From: Isochrysis galbana
Taxonomy: Eukaryota; Haptophyta; Isochrysidales; Isochrysidaceae
Reading direction: 5' to 3'
DNA: 64,000 bases
NCBI GenBank assembly: GCA_018136815.1
Contig: CM030934.1
Span: forward strand, 4,165,587 to 4,229,586
Of this stretch, positions 21,936 through 32,828 are shown piece after piece. Under the pieces are notes generated by a model that saw nothing but the letters and a program-made list of their open reading frames with translations, had not been told where the DNA came from and did no database searches. The translations under genes and the position numbers were made by a program. Position 1 is the first letter of the stretch. Each line of letters begins with the position of its first letter.

Positions 21936-23755
21936 ATGACTGGCGAGAAGAATACCCTCGCTGAGCTGATGGGCGCCGCCGTCGACGAGACACTCCGCAC
22001 GCAGCCGCTCCCGACACCCACCATAGACCATCCGGCTGCGGCCGGGCGGTCCCAGCCGGCGGCGAGCCAGAACGCCACCGTAGCTTCTCGTCCTGATGGT
22101 ACTATCCAGCTCGATGGGCTCGATGCGCTCATTGATGAGGCGCCCACGACGGCAGCCACTCCACAGGAGGGAGAAATCGACGAGTTTGCCGACGAGGAGC
22201 CCGAGTTTGCAATCGGGTCGGCTGCGGTGAATGAAGACGTGGACGACGAGTTTGATGTGAGCTATAGCGCTCCAAGTGGGCAATCACATCCACCCGCCCC
22301 CTCGAGCAGGACACAGTCGGCACAGGCAGTCATGCGTGCAGGTGATCCTGAGACGAATTCGGCCGAGGCGGCGGCGCTACGTGCTGCAGCCGCGGCTGAA
22401 CGGGACCGTTTAGCGATGGCGGTTGCCGTCGCTGAGGCAGAGGCTAAGGCTCGTGATGTGGCACTTGCCCAAGCAGCTCAGGCGGAGGCGCGAGCTCAGG
22501 CGGAGGCGCGCGCGCGGCAGGAGGCAATGAAGTTGGCGCTTGCTTCTGTGACAACCGGTGCCGAAATGGCGTCACTCCCAGAGCCCGAAGCAAAGTCGCT
22601 GGCGGAACAGGCGGACGAAAAGGCGGCAGCCACTGTCGGCAGGCTCGACGGTGCTCTCCTCGAGGAGGAGGAGGAGGAGGAGGAGGAGGAGGAGGACGCG
22701 AAAGATTCTCCTGCCGTGAAGGAGGCAGAGCCATCAAAGCCCAACAAGGAAGAGATGATGTCAACAATGTTGATGGCGCAGTTTGATGCGGCGACGGCTG
22801 CAGCCGATCAATCCATGCTCAATGGCGCGGGTGGGGGCGACACAGATCCGCGCTTCACCAAGATCTTCTACCCAGAGGCGTCGCGCGCTCTGCTGGAGGA
22901 GACGGATTTGTCGGCAGAGTTGTCACGGATCGTGCCCGAGGAGTGGTCCAACGCGCCGCTGCTCCAACGCATCTTCCCTGCGCTGCGCCCAAAGCTGAAA
23001 AACGCTCAACTGCGCCGCGAGCGAGACCTGATTATGGCGCTCGCACGCTTACCCATGGACGGGAGCGTTCTACACGAACGCGTGCTGGGATCGTGCTATC
23101 GTGCGCTCACGAAGGAGGACCGCACCCCTCCAAGGTATGGCAATCACTGGGACGTGGTCGGCTTCCAGGGCACTGATCCAGCGACGGACTTGCGTGGCGC
23201 CGGCATGCTTGCATTGCTTCAGCTTCTCCACTTTGCGAAGCGACGCGCGCCGCTGCTCGCAGCCATCTACGCAGAGTCGCGCAGGGAGGGCCACGACTTC
23301 CCCTTTATGGTAGTGTCGATCAATATGACGCAGCTCGCCCTCGTAGCTCTGCGTTCCGGCTGCCTCACGGCCACCGCCAACAAGATCAGTTCAGTCTATG
23401 AAGCCGTGCACAGGTGTGTTCCCGCAGTGTGGAGCACCGTCGTGTTGTCACCAAGTGCCTACAGACGTGGGGCGCAAAATGCTGCCTTGAAGCGCGACTT
23501 GGGCAAACTGGGAATGTAGCTTCCCCTTTGACTCCTGCCCTCTTGTGTGCATACATCATCAGTTTCTACGAGGCCTGTTTTTTGCATCTCTACACGCAAT
23601 GGCGCCGGCAGGGTGCGACCATCCACACTTTTGGCGCATTGAAGCAAGAAACTCAAAAGGTGGCGACCAAGAAGCCCGCTCAACTGCTGTCCGCCTTGGA
23701 ACGCTGGGGCCAAGTGGCTGTCCTCGACCATGGTGGATTTGTCGACTTTTCGTAG
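21936..23755 (+). CDS. ELMO/CED-12 domain protein, 2 exons
   Basis: Exons 21936-23413 and 23563-23755 (GT-AG intron of 149 nt) join in frame, giving 556 aa. The first 330 residues are acidic and Ala-rich, with a predicted coiled coil (about 130-190) and a Glu tract. The ELMO domain covers about residues 370-540: YGNHWDVVGFQGTDPATDLR, GMLALLQLLHFAKR, FPFMVVSINMTQLAL, and in exon 2 FYEACFLHLYTQWRRQGATI. ELMO/ELMOD proteins act with small GTPases (Arf/Arl GAPs, or Rac GEF partners), so a role in trafficking or the cytoskeleton is likely. Transcription probably starts in the purine tract. Confidence 0.9.
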
Positions 23756-24352
23756 GGTAAACTCGAGTGCTCGCGCGCTAGATCGTTGACTATTGGGTAT
23801 ATGTGATGGTGTCAAGTTGGACAGTTCTGGTCGCTTTCTGAAGCTGCTGGCCAACTAGACGCGCATAGCCGGAGTTTTGGATCGCATGTGTCTCAGTAAG
23901 TACTTTGTGATGCATGGCGTAATGATGTGCGCGCAACACACGCGCATCAAGACGCACACGGACTGACACGGGGCGTCCACGTGCGTGTGGTACATGTACA
24001 TGCCCGTGTGATAGAGTTAGGCCCGACGTGCAGAAATAAAGCACAAAGCTTTGCGATGGACCGCGTCGCGGCACGGCGCAATCGTTGTAGCTGGCTAGGC
24101 ATCCGGCCTCGCAGCCGCTATTGAGAGGTCGCAACCTCAGCTGGCAAAGAGAGCGGCGGAGGAGAGGGCGGAGGTGTCCTCTTTCCACAGAACGCGACCT
24201 GACCTTCTTTTCGTGGGGGTCATGGTCATGGTGATGCTGCGTGGGCAGGTGCAAGCAGGAAACGGCCGAGTGCGGCGGCATGAAACACCGGTGAGACTGC
24301 CTACCGGTGTCCCCGGCCGGGCCATTTAGTCCGAACACCCGACACCAGCGAC

Positions 24353-24418
24353 AAGGGGGGGCTAACCACCGCCGTGCTCTCGCTGGAGCGTGGCGAAGGC
24401 CGGCTTGTCAGAGGCAGG
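24353..24418 (+). repeat. Dispersed repeat, second copy at 41497-41555
   Basis: Both copies share CAAGGGGGGCT, ACCACCGCCGTGCTC and CGCT.GAGCG, then a CGGC.TGTCA end. Same orientation, flanks unrelated. Confidence 0.6.
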
Positions 24419-24429
24419 TCGTGCATCTA

Positions 24430-24570
24430 ACGCTAGCGCATGCACCTAGACGCGATGTGCAATGGATCCCCGGCGGGGACGCCTTGCGTGCGCATGGAGC
24501 AACTTCGTCTTATGTGCAAGCTGTGCGCACCCCCCCCCCCTCCCCCTCGTGTAATTGCAAATCATCACAC
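24430..24570 (+). repeat. Diverged copy of the 171-bp left-edge repeat
   Basis: Contains TTGCAAATCATCACACGT (TTGCAAGTCATCACACGT in the left-edge array) preceded by GC-rich sequence with C runs. A single copy, not tandem. Confidence 0.5.
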
Positions 24571-25893
24571 GTCCCAGCTCGTTGATGAATACAGCAGGAG
24601 GCGATCTATTAATATCAACGTAATCAGCGAGGAATCAAAGGTTCATCCGCTTGGCTCTTCCCTGCTCCTGAAGCGCTGCACTGGTGTTTAAGTGTGACTG
24701 CATAATTAAAACCAATATTTTCTAAAAATAAAAATACAAAATACCAATACCAATAAACTAATACTACTATAAACTCAAAAAGTTAATCGAAACTCGAAAA
24801 ATAAATGTATATGGTCCTTTTTCGACGAAACTTCCACTGAACGCGACCTAAATAAATTTAGTTTGCGAGGGCAAGGACGTACACTGCCGCGCATGGATGG
24901 GTGGGCGCGCGCTAGCGAGTAGTGCGAGATCAACGCCGCGGCCGCGGCGATGCGCATGCGCTGCCGCCCGCGTGCGGTGGTTGGTTGGTTGGTTGGTGAG
25001 TTGGTTCAAGGAGACGCTCCCGCGCTTCATGGCGCGCGAGTGTCCCCGATCACGCGCCATCCTCGCCGGCCACCTCCCGAAAAAAAGGGGGTCGTCAAGT
25101 TGCACGTTGCACCTTCTTCCCGTCTCGGCCCCGTTTTCGCTCCCACTCCACTTTGATTTGTGTAGTAGTATCTTTATTCAGAGTCCAACGTATGTCCGGC
25201 CGGGGCCAACGGCCAACGGTGGTTTCAGTGAGTTGTGTGCGCACCGCATCCCGCATCTATCAAGACCCAGTATTTTGTTTATCTCATACACATAATCAAG
25301 AATCAAGTACTAGGGAGGAGGAGGAAGATGGAGCGACGATATATCTTGCAGATAATAGACAGGACGAAAATGGTCTAAGCACGCTGATTGTTTCTATTCA
25401 CAACGAGTGGACCAGACATGCATGGATATAGACAAAGAGAGGTCAATGCGGATTAGCACTGCGAGGAGGCTAATTCCATTCCTAATCCTAGCGATCAACA
25501 GTGACGCGACAACAAGAGTGCAAAGGGGCAACAGGAGGGAGAGGACGGAAGAGGGGGCGAGAATGAGAGAATGAGAGATCGACGACGCGCAGTTGTCATA
25601 CGACACACGCACGCGGCCCTTCCTTCAGCCTTGATCAAAGCTGCAAACACAAACAACAGACAAAGGGAAAGAATGCACAACGCATCAGGTGAAGTTCAAC
25701 GTTATCTGGGCGAAACAACATCATGCGCATAAGCAAGTCTTGCAAGTGTGCATCTCCCGAGTGGCACTAAACAATTCCGGGCTTGGTATTCGTCGTCGGC
25801 TCTCGCTCAAATGTACACTTGCCGCGTCGATCACAGCTGCATCTTAGTAGGGAAATCAGGGGCAATGCCTTGAGCTCGGAGGAGCTCGGCAAG

Positions 25894-26190
25894 TCAGGTG
25901 CAGTTGATACCGCTGCGAGCGAAGAGGCGCATGTACCGTAGTTGTTCGGGGTCTGGCTGGAGAGAGATGATGCGAGCCGTCTTGTAGATCTTGCATTCCT
26001 CAACCTTCCTGTGCGATTTGACGGTCATTGGCGGCTGCCTCCAGGCCTTGCTCTTGCTGCTGTCCCTTGCAATGCACGATGGCAACGACTGGAGCATCGA
26101 CACGTCAAGAGGCGTGGGCAGGCTCGATTGTGTTGACGCAACGCGGACGTTGCGCAGGGCCGGGACGGCACGGCGGAATGTACCGAGCAT
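25894..26190 (-). CDS. Small protein with mitochondrial-type presequence
   Basis: 98 aa from ATG 26190, with strongly coding-like codon use (GAC, AAG, CAG, CTC, TAC). The start MLGTFRRAVPALRNVRVAST is Arg-rich, lacks acidic residues and can form an amphipathic helix, as expected for import into mitochondria. The body is basic (KAWRQPPMTVKSHRKVEECK) and ends in RLFARSGINCT. Size and charge would suit a small respiratory-chain or ribosomal subunit, but I do not recognise the family. Confidence 0.5.
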   Translation of the reverse strand: MLGTFRRAVPALRNVRVASTQSSLPTPLDVSMLQSLPSCIARDSSKSKAWRQPPMTVKSHRKVEECKIYKTARIISLQPDPEQLRYMRLFARSGINCT

Positions 26191-27003
26191 CTGTCTACTG
26201 GAGTTCTGGGTCGTCGACCACGAGCAGGAACCCAAGAGGGTGAGAGGAAGAGGCGAGCGAGAGAGCTCCTCGAGTCCACGGGCGGGCGAGTGGGATCTTC
26301 CCCCCTTGCGACGGGCAGCAAGGACGTCCGAGCCGCCGCCACACGAACCATTCGGCGATGGATCGATAGATCGATGACAGGATAAGGACGTATTGAGCAC
26401 ACTATGATCTAGTAGTATGATCAGTCCTCGCGTCCTCGCGATGGAGATTTATTCACGGCGAGATGAGAGGGAGATTGGAGATGAGTGCCGGTGGGAGGCT
26501 CACGACTTGTTCCTTGCAGGACGCAATCAGCAATTATCGAGAGTGTGGAGGAGCAGCCGAAGACTCTGTCGAAGCTTCTCGAAGTAAAGTCAAAGTTCTC
26601 CGACGAAAACGAATATATGATATAAGAATAAACCGTAAACGGGCTTTAAAACTCTAGAGACTGCCGGGGCGCCGGGAACGCACAGCAAGGTGTTTGCTAC
26701 TTTTGTGCTATATCGCTACATCGCAGAGAGCGCGCAGAGAACGTGCAAATAAACAAATATCTTAGTAGTGTACGCACGCACACACGCCGCCCGCCGCCGC
26801 CGCCCGCGCGCATCGCGCGCTGTTGTCAACACTGTTGTCGGCCGTGTGTGACGCCGTCAACTACGCTAACGTCACCCGGCCGAACGGACCGGAGTGCCCA
26901 ACTCTCACACGCGACCGGGCGCGCTGCCGGCGCTTTCTCGGTCATCCACTAGACTTGGACAGAATGGAGAATGGCACGCCAGTCACCATATCCGAAGATG
27001 ATT
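26191..27003. other. Spacer with a possible C-terminal exon
   Basis: The frame 26823-27003 (+) has coding-like codon use (AVCDAVNYANVTRPNGPECP, ending VTISEDD) but no convincing start. It ends where a LINE-like tail begins. It may be the end of a gene disrupted by the element. Nothing else is recognised. Confidence 0.3.
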
Positions 27004-27100
27004 AAAACCTTCTAATATTCTTACCGCACTCGCGGCGAATGGAACCACTACCTACTACACATAGCACATACTTAGTACGTAGCATACTTTCTACACCCCC
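27004..27100 (-). repeat. Dispersed repeat, possible LINE 3' end (minus)
   Basis: Reading minus it ends in AAGAATATTAGAAGGTTTT, like the LINE tails at 9481 and 34305. The neighbouring GAACCACTACCTACT and ACTTTCTACACCCC blocks match 11330-11385. Confidence 0.5.
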
Positions 27101-27762
27101 ACTCCCCCGGCCCTTCTCCCCCCGCCATCTGGCGCCTCCCCCCGTGCACTACTAGGGGGATAGGGGTGAAAGGCTTAGATATGGTCCGGTGGCCCGCGAC
27201 CCCCCCCCCCGGTGATCTTTCCCCCCCTTCCTCCTGTGTCTCCGAGTGGGCGGCGGCTTCAGTCCCGACTTATCCTGTAAACAGGAGCGGGACTTACCAA
27301 TTTTTCGGTCGCTCCGCCCACCGCGCTCCGCCCACCCCCTTCTCCGCGCCCTCTCTCCCCTCTCCTGCGGCACGCGCGATGGCGCGCCTGAGCCTGCGGC
27401 AGGCCTCCAGCTACCCTCTGGCGACCCCTGGAGGTTCATGGAGGCGAGCTCAGGGCTCAGGGGGCAGAGGAGGCTGGGGCGCTGGGAGTGATGGAATGAC
27501 GGGCTGGACCACCTCCTCAGCAGAGAAAGGCGGGAGGACGGGCTTGGGCGAGGGCGAGCGTGACGACGGAGCGGACATGACTGTGCGGATCGGGATGGAT
27601 AGGCTGGGGCTGAGTGAGTGGAGAGGTTTGGTATTGAGGTAGTGTTGAGAACGAGGGACGAGAACGGGAACGAGAACGAGAACGAGAGCGACGAACGAAG
27701 AACGACAGACGACAGACGGTTCGGGGCCGATGGACCGACGAGATGACGAGATGTCACCACAC

Positions 27763-28212
27763 TCACGTCAACGCGCTGTCTTCGAGCGGGTGGGCATGGG
27801 GGTCGAGCTCCGGGTAGCCCGAGGTCCCAAGGACGGTGAGCTCAGCTCGCTCGCGGATTGGATCGACGAGCAGCGGCTCGTCTGATGGAGCGGCGGATGG
27901 CGCCGATGTGTTCGAAGGGTCTTGCGGAGGCTCGGAGGAGCCGCCGATTCTGACGAAGTGGACCCCTTGTGGGCCCAAAGAGGTTCCCGCTGCTCCCGTG
28001 GGCAGAGGGGGAGCGGGACTGTGAGAGGGCGCGGTCGTGGGCGCCAAGGCTGAATTTGTGCTTGTCGAACACGCGATGACTACAGGCTCGTAGGCAGAGG
28101 GCCGTTCGATCGAGCCGGCAGCTGACGCGGCCGTGAAAGAGTCGTTGATTGTTGCTTGCGGGAAGATGTCTGACAGATCATAGTAAGAGTCGGGTCTGAG
28201 AGTGTCTGCCAT
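27763..28212 (-). CDS. Orphan protein, 149 aa
   Basis: Clean frame from ATG 28212 (MADTLRPDSYYDLSDIFPQA) to a TGA. Coding-like codon use throughout. Pro/Ser/Ala-rich middle, probably disordered; acidic ends. No signal peptide or membrane segment. Family not recognised. The region downstream on the same strand (27150-27760) is low complexity and not convincing as coding sequence. Confidence 0.45.
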   Translation of the reverse strand: MADTLRPDSYYDLSDIFPQATINDSFTAASAAGSIERPSAYEPVVIACSTSTNSALAPTTAPSHSPAPPLPTGAAGTSLGPQGVHFVRIGGSSEPPQDPSNTSAPSAAPSDEPLLVDPIRERAELTVLGTSGYPELDPHAHPLEDSALT

Positions 28213-28917
28213 CGGGCGCTAAGAGCGATGAGGTAGACCAGAGGGCGGAGGGCGGAGGATTGCGACGCGTGGCGTCGGAGAGTAGGGGCGAGGCTAGCTA
28301 GCGAGCTAGAGAGAGAGAGAGAATGAGAATGAGAGCTTCTTAGGTCCGAGGTAGCCACGGGAGACTACAACGCATGGACTCGAAAAAGTCTAAGGACACA
28401 GAACCACACAAACTAAACCAAACGGGACGAAAACTAACCACACCTGGACGGACGGCCAGGCGTCGGCACCAAGGCAACTTAGCAGCGCGCAGACATGCGA
28501 CAGAGGGGTCGGCACAACGAGGGCAGACCTCGCTGGGGAGCTATGACCGATACACGAAGAGAAGACAAAAGACGGTCATGGAACATTTGATGACATCGCG
28601 AGAAAGTAAGAGAAGAGGCGGAACACCAATCGACGAGACCTTAAGGCTTAATATAACCTACAGGTTATAAGTAAAAGTCTGTCATCGTATGTCGTATGGA
28701 ATACGACACGATTTCGCAAGCGCGCGAAAATGTTTTTGGGTCTTTATGTTGAATGGCGTCGAAAATGTGCATATTTCTTACAAGATTCTGTCTAATATAC
28801 CAGTAGAATACCCTAAAACGATAAAACCTCAATCTTGACTCACAGTGAATTTCCACCCTTAGAAGTTAAAAAGGCGTGTTTGACCGCCCGAGGTAACGCA
28901 GAACCCACAAGACGAAG
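28213..28917. other. Spacer without a recognised gene
   Basis: Has a short GAGAGA run near 28305-28330. A 98-codon plus frame at 28374-28670 is Arg/Lys/Thr-rich with no recognisable domain; I do not call it. Confidence 0.4.
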
Positions 28918-29012
28918 CCGCCCCCCCCCCCCCCCCCTCCCCTCCCCCCCCTCCCGGTATCTCACACTCTTCTGTTCGCGCGGGGGGAGGGGGGAGGAGG
29001 GGGGGGGGGGGT
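28918..29012. repeat. C tract followed by G tract upstream of acetyl-CoA synthetase
   Basis: C-rich run 28920-28952 and G-rich run 28982-29012, separated by about 30 bp. Each strand has several runs of at least four G, so quadruplex or hairpin formation is possible. Confidence 0.7.
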
Positions 29013-29039
29013 TGGGAGGCGAAAGGGGGAGGAGCCCGA

Positions 29040-29177
29040 TCACTTCCTCCCCCTTCTTCTCCTCTTCTCTCCCCTCTCCTTTCTCCTCTGTCCTGTCTCT
29101 TCTTTCTTCTTCTCTCTCCTTTCTCCTCCTCTCCTGTTTCCTCTCTGCCCTCTCTCCTCTTTCCCTCTCTCCCCCAG
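29040..29177 (+). promoter_or_regulatory. Pyrimidine tract ending in CAG, possible 5' UTR intron end
   Basis: About 135 bp of almost pure C/T closing with CTCTCTCCCCCAG at 29177, 16 bp before the ATG at 29194. This is a textbook 3' splice site context, so the gene may have an upstream untranslated exon. It could also be plain repeat. Confidence 0.4.
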
Positions 29178-29193
29178 TCTCGGCGCGTCGGAG

Positions 29194-31275
29194 ATGGCCT
29201 CGCTGCTCGCAGCGGGACTCGTCGCCCTCGGCGGCGCCTCGGCGCTCATACTGCCCACATCGCGGACGGCACGTGCGCGGCCGATCGGACTCTCCGCCCA
29301 CCTCGTCACCACGCCCGCCCACTTCACCACCCACCACTCCCACCAGCTCAGCTCTCTCGCAGAGTACGAGGCGATGTACGAGGCCTCCGTCTCTGACCCC
29401 GCTGCCTTCTGGTCAGCCATTGCGCACGACTTCTACTGGGAGACGGCGTTCGATGAGGTGGTCTCGTCCAATTTCGACAAGACCAAGGGCAAGGTCTACT
29501 CCGACTGGTTCCAGGGAGGCAAGACCAACCTGTGCTACAATGCGCTCGACAGGCACGTCGAGGCTGGGAAGGGCAGCCAGATCGCCTTCTACCACGAGTC
29601 GAACGACGAGGGCGAGGAGCTAGCCTCGTGGACGTACGAGCAGACGCTCGACGCCGTCAAGCGGCTGGCCAGCGCGCTCAAGGACGCTGGAGTTAAGAAG
29701 GGTGATCGCGTCACGCTCTTCATGCCCATGGTGCCGCAGCTGCCGATTGCGATGCTCGCCTGCGCGCGCATCGGCGCAGTTCACTCTGTCGTCTTTGGCG
29801 GCTTCTCCGCGGAGTCGCTGGCCAATCGGCTCCAAGACGCAAAATCGAAGGTTGTTGTCACCGCCGACGGCGTGATGCGCGGCAAGAAATTTGTCGATCT
29901 GCACGCCATCGCCAGTAGGGCGGCTGAGATTGTTGAGGGCGTCACCATCGAGAGGCAGATTGTGCTGCAGCGGCTGCCTGTCGAGCAGTCAGGCGTTGCG
30001 CTCAAAGAGGGGCGTGACATCTGGTGGTCTGACGCCCTCACCAGTGCTAACCCGGAGTGTGATATCGAGTGGGTCGAGTCGGAACATCCGCTTTTCATTC
30101 TGTACACCTCGGGCTCCACCGGCAAGCCCAAGGGTGTGCTCCATACGACTGGCGGGTACATGGTCTACGCGGCCACCACCACCAAGTACGTCTTTGATCT
30201 GCAGCCGGAAGACGTTTATTTCTGCACCGCCGATTGCGGATGGATCACCGGCCACTCGTACGTCGCATACGGCCCGCTACTAAACGGCGCCTCCCAGGTC
30301 ATCTTTGAGGGCGTACCTTCGTTCCCTGATGCGGGCAGGCTATGGCGCATTGTCGACAAGTACAACGTCGCCCAGCTTTACACAGCGCCCACCGCCATCC
30401 GTGCGCTCATGCGCCTGGGGACTGCGCCCCTTGAAGGCACCTCGCGCAAATCGCTGAAGCTCCTCGGTTCGGTTGGTGAGCCCATCAATCCTGAGGCGTG
30501 GCGCTGGTACTATGAGGTCGTTGGCGAGGAGCGCTGCCCAATCGTCGACACGTGGTGGCAAACGGAGACAGGTGGCATCATGATCGTGCCGTTGCCCATT
30601 CCGGGCGCCGACATGAAGCCTGGCTCGGCGATGCGGCCATTTTTCGGCGTCCGTCCTGCCATCATCGATGAGCAGGGCGTCGAAAAGGAGGGTGCGTGCG
30701 AAGGCCTCCTTGCAATCAAGGCCGCCTGGCCGTCGACGATTCGCGATGTGTTCGGCGACTACGATCGCTATGTCTCGACCTACTTCCCCATCGACGGCGG
30801 CTTCTACCTGACAGGAGATGGCTGCCGACGCGATGAGGACGGCCACTATTGGATCACCGGGCGCGTGGACGACGTGATCAACGTATCAGGCCACCGCATT
30901 GGCACTGCTGAGGTTGAATCAGCTGTCGTGTTGCACCCCAATGTTGCCGAGGCCGCGGTTGTGGGCTATCCGCACCCTATCAAGGGTGAAGGCATTTACA
31001 TTTATGTCACTGTCAACGAGGGTGTCGAGGAGACTGACGAACTTCGCAAGGAGCTCGTGATGCAATGCCGCTCCGAGATTGGAGCTTTTGCGGCGCCCGA
31101 TGTGGTGCACTGGGCGCCGGCGCTACCCAAGACACGCTCAGGCAAGATCATGCGCCGCATCCTGCGCAAGATTGCCGAATCAGGTAAGGAAGTGACCGCT
31201 GAACAGCTTGGCGACACCTCCACTCTCGCGGACCCGCCGGTGGTCGACTTGCTCATTGAAGGCTACGGCAAATGA
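29194..31275 (+). CDS. Acetyl-CoA synthetase (AMP-forming), probably plastid
   Basis: 693 aa in one exon, close to the usual 650 aa plus a targeting extension. It makes acetyl-CoA from acetate, CoA and ATP. Motifs: YTSGSTGKPKG (P-loop, residue about 303), TADCGWITGHSY, TWWQTETGG, YLTGDGCRRDEDGHYWITGR, SGHRIGTAEVES, and PKTRSGKIMRR near residue 645, whose Lys is the catalytic, acetylation-regulated residue. The start MASLLAAGLVALGGASA is a signal peptide followed by an Arg/Ser-rich region, which suggests a secondary plastid and supply of acetyl-CoA for fatty acid synthesis. No key residue appears missing. Confidence 0.96.
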   Translation: MASLLAAGLVALGGASALILPTSRTARARPIGLSAHLVTTPAHFTTHHSHQLSSLAEYEAMYEASVSDPAAFWSAIAHDFYWETAFDEVVSSNFDKTKGKVYSDWFQGGKTNLCYNALDRHVEAGKGSQIAFYHESNDEGEELASWTYEQTLDAVKRLASALKDAGVKKGDRVTLFMPMVPQLPIAMLACARIGAVHSVVFGGFSAESLANRLQDAKSKVVVTADGVMRGKKFVDLHAIASRAAEIVEGVTIERQIVLQRLPVEQSGVALKEGRDIWWSDALTSANPECDIEWVESEHPLFILYTSGSTGKPKGVLHTTGGYMVYAATTTKYVFDLQPEDVYFCTADCGWITGHSYVAYGPLLNGASQVIFEGVPSFPDAGRLWRIVDKYNVAQLYTAPTAIRALMRLGTAPLEGTSRKSLKLLGSVGEPINPEAWRWYYEVVGEERCPIVDTWWQTETGGIMIVPLPIPGADMKPGSAMRPFFGVRPAIIDEQGVEKEGACEGLLAIKAAWPSTIRDVFGDYDRYVSTYFPIDGGFYLTGDGCRRDEDGHYWITGRVDDVINVSGHRIGTAEVESAVVLHPNVAEAAVVGYPHPIKGEGIYIYVTVNEGVEETDELRKELVMQCRSEIGAFAAPDVVHWAPALPKTRSGKIMRRILRKIAESGKEVTAEQLGDTSTLADPPVVDLLIEGYGK

Positions 31276-31929
31276 GCAGAGCACCTGCGGCCTATGCATC
31301 ATCCTGTAGCATCGGAGCTAGGAGCCCCTTTTTTCGTTTGGGGGGCCGCTTTGGCGACTTGCCTCCTTTGGGGGGGGGCATTTTGTGCTTCATTCTGCGT
31401 CAGCAACAACCTCAATCGGCTTAGGAATGTAGACACGAACGCATGTTGCGCACAAGCTTCGAACCAGCCATTGACTGGATTCTTCCCGTCCTGAGGGGTG
31501 ATTATGTCGTCACGGGCCGTCGCTAGTCTTCGCCCTCGTGCTAAATCCACATGAGTTTTGCGAGACTGACGCGTGGCAAGGGTCTGTGGACTCCAACTCT
31601 CGATTTGTCGAGTGAGCGATGCATTTGTTGCCGCTATGGTTGTCCACATGCCATCAATCGTTGCCGATTCGCCCTCTGGATGCTCTCTTTTGGTCAAGTA
31701 AGATTTGATATTCGTTTAGTCAGGCGCCGCACGTGTGTATGTTGTGACGAGGGCGTTGTTACGTTCCCTTGGACCGAATGCATGGGGCTCAACTTATCGC
31801 GCACCAACAGAACGACGTAGAAATTCAATTTTCAATGTTGCCTCGCCGCGCTCGCAGCTTTGGACTAACCTACCTACTCTCAGCCGCGTGCCACGTGCAC
31901 TCCCTCGCGTCTCGCGTGATCATCCATAC
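31276..31929. other. Spacer without a recognised gene
   Basis: 3' flank of acetyl-CoA synthetase. Short frames only. Confidence 0.4.
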
Positions 31930-32060
31930 ATAGCTCTCAAGAGCGGCCTCTCCCAGCCCTCCCCCCATGCATGGCCCAATGTAGTGCACATGGCCGCACC
32001 CCCGGAAAGCGAATAAAAAGAAGGACATCGGGGGAAAGCGGAAGGGACGAGGGCGTTGGT
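31930..32060 (+). mobile_element. LINE 3' UTR fragment
   Basis: CCCAATGTAGTGCACATGGC, ACCCCCGGAAAGCGAA and AAAAAG line up with 33898-33945 (3' UTR of the copy at 32829-34071) and with the minus copy at 57480-57530. No coding part is preserved. Confidence 0.55.
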
Positions 32061-32828
32061 ACTCTAGACCCGGCGACGGGTAGATCTACTAGCAGTAGTA
32101 GGCATCTGCTCGCAAGCGCGCCGGCGGTTGCTTTTTGGCGATGGTGCCTCTCGCACCATCTCCCCTTGTGGTTCAGACATTTCACTAACAAATTTACCGG
32201 CATGCTCTTCAGAGTACTTATTGGCGGCCTTACTCAATGATTAATGAACAAGTTTAGCCTTTGTTCTAGTTCGGAAAACTAAGTACTAAGTATCATTGTT
32301 AAGTAATGACTGTAGCTTCTTTCTTTTCATCAGATGGGAATATATTGACTATCGGGAAGTATGCTTCTAAGACTGTGTCGTATTTTGCCTTAAACTCGAG
32401 CAGGGGTACTTTTAATTGATTGCTAATTTTAGGCCCCCCCGCCCGTTGCTTTTTTTTTCCTGGTGAGTCGCCCGACGTAGGACGTAGGTCGGTTCGCCTC
32501 ACTGGGTTTTCCCTCATTGTAACTTGCTGGGGAGTTAGAATGGGAATGGGAGCCGGGGGTCTGCGAGGGGGAAGATTTGAAGGGGTGCATAGGTGTATGT
32601 AGTTGTGGCATAAGCACACGTCAAGGCGTACGGGCAAGTGCGCTGAGGNNNNNNNNNNNNNNNNNNNNNNNNNNNNNNNNNNNNNNNNNNNNNNNNNNNN
32701 NNNNNNNNNNNNNNNNNNNNNNNNNNNNNNNNNNNNNNNNNNNNNNNNGGTGTCGTGATAGTGCCGACCGGGCTAGTGGGAGCAATAATAAATTCATTAA
32801 TGTTATATCCTAGCCAACCCCACTAGCA
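32061..32828. other. Spacer including the assembly gap
   Basis: No gene recognised. On either side of an AT-rich stretch, GCTAGTGGG (about 32770) and CCCCACTAGC (about 32818) form an inverted repeat. A similar TTATATCCTAGC...CCCCACTAGC occurs at 48786-48812. Confidence 0.4.
32649..32748. other. Assembly gap, 100 N
   Basis: Exactly 100 N, a conventional placeholder, so the true gap length is unknown. Confidence 1.

Larger units (their letters stand above)
23756..25893. other. Long spacer with dispersed repeats
   Basis: No gene recognised in 2.1 kb. Holds the repeats at 24353-24418 and 24430-24570, an AT-rich stretch at 24690-24800, TTGGTTGGTTGGTTGG near 24980, and GAACGCGACCT motifs at 24190 and 24838 that resemble sequence at 9236. 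Confidence 0.5.

Noticed and set aside
21012-22283. Long Ser/Leu/Pro-rich minus frames through the purine tract
   Set aside because: Pure products of CT repeats, with no domain; the plus-strand ELMO gene explains the coding part.
27152-27766. 204-codon minus frame
   Set aside because: Ser/Phe runs from a GA/CG repeat and Arg-rich low complexity; no coding-like pattern.
28840-29343. 167-codon minus frame over the acetyl-CoA synthetase start
   Set aside because: Antisense product of the CT tract and the gene's own 5' end.
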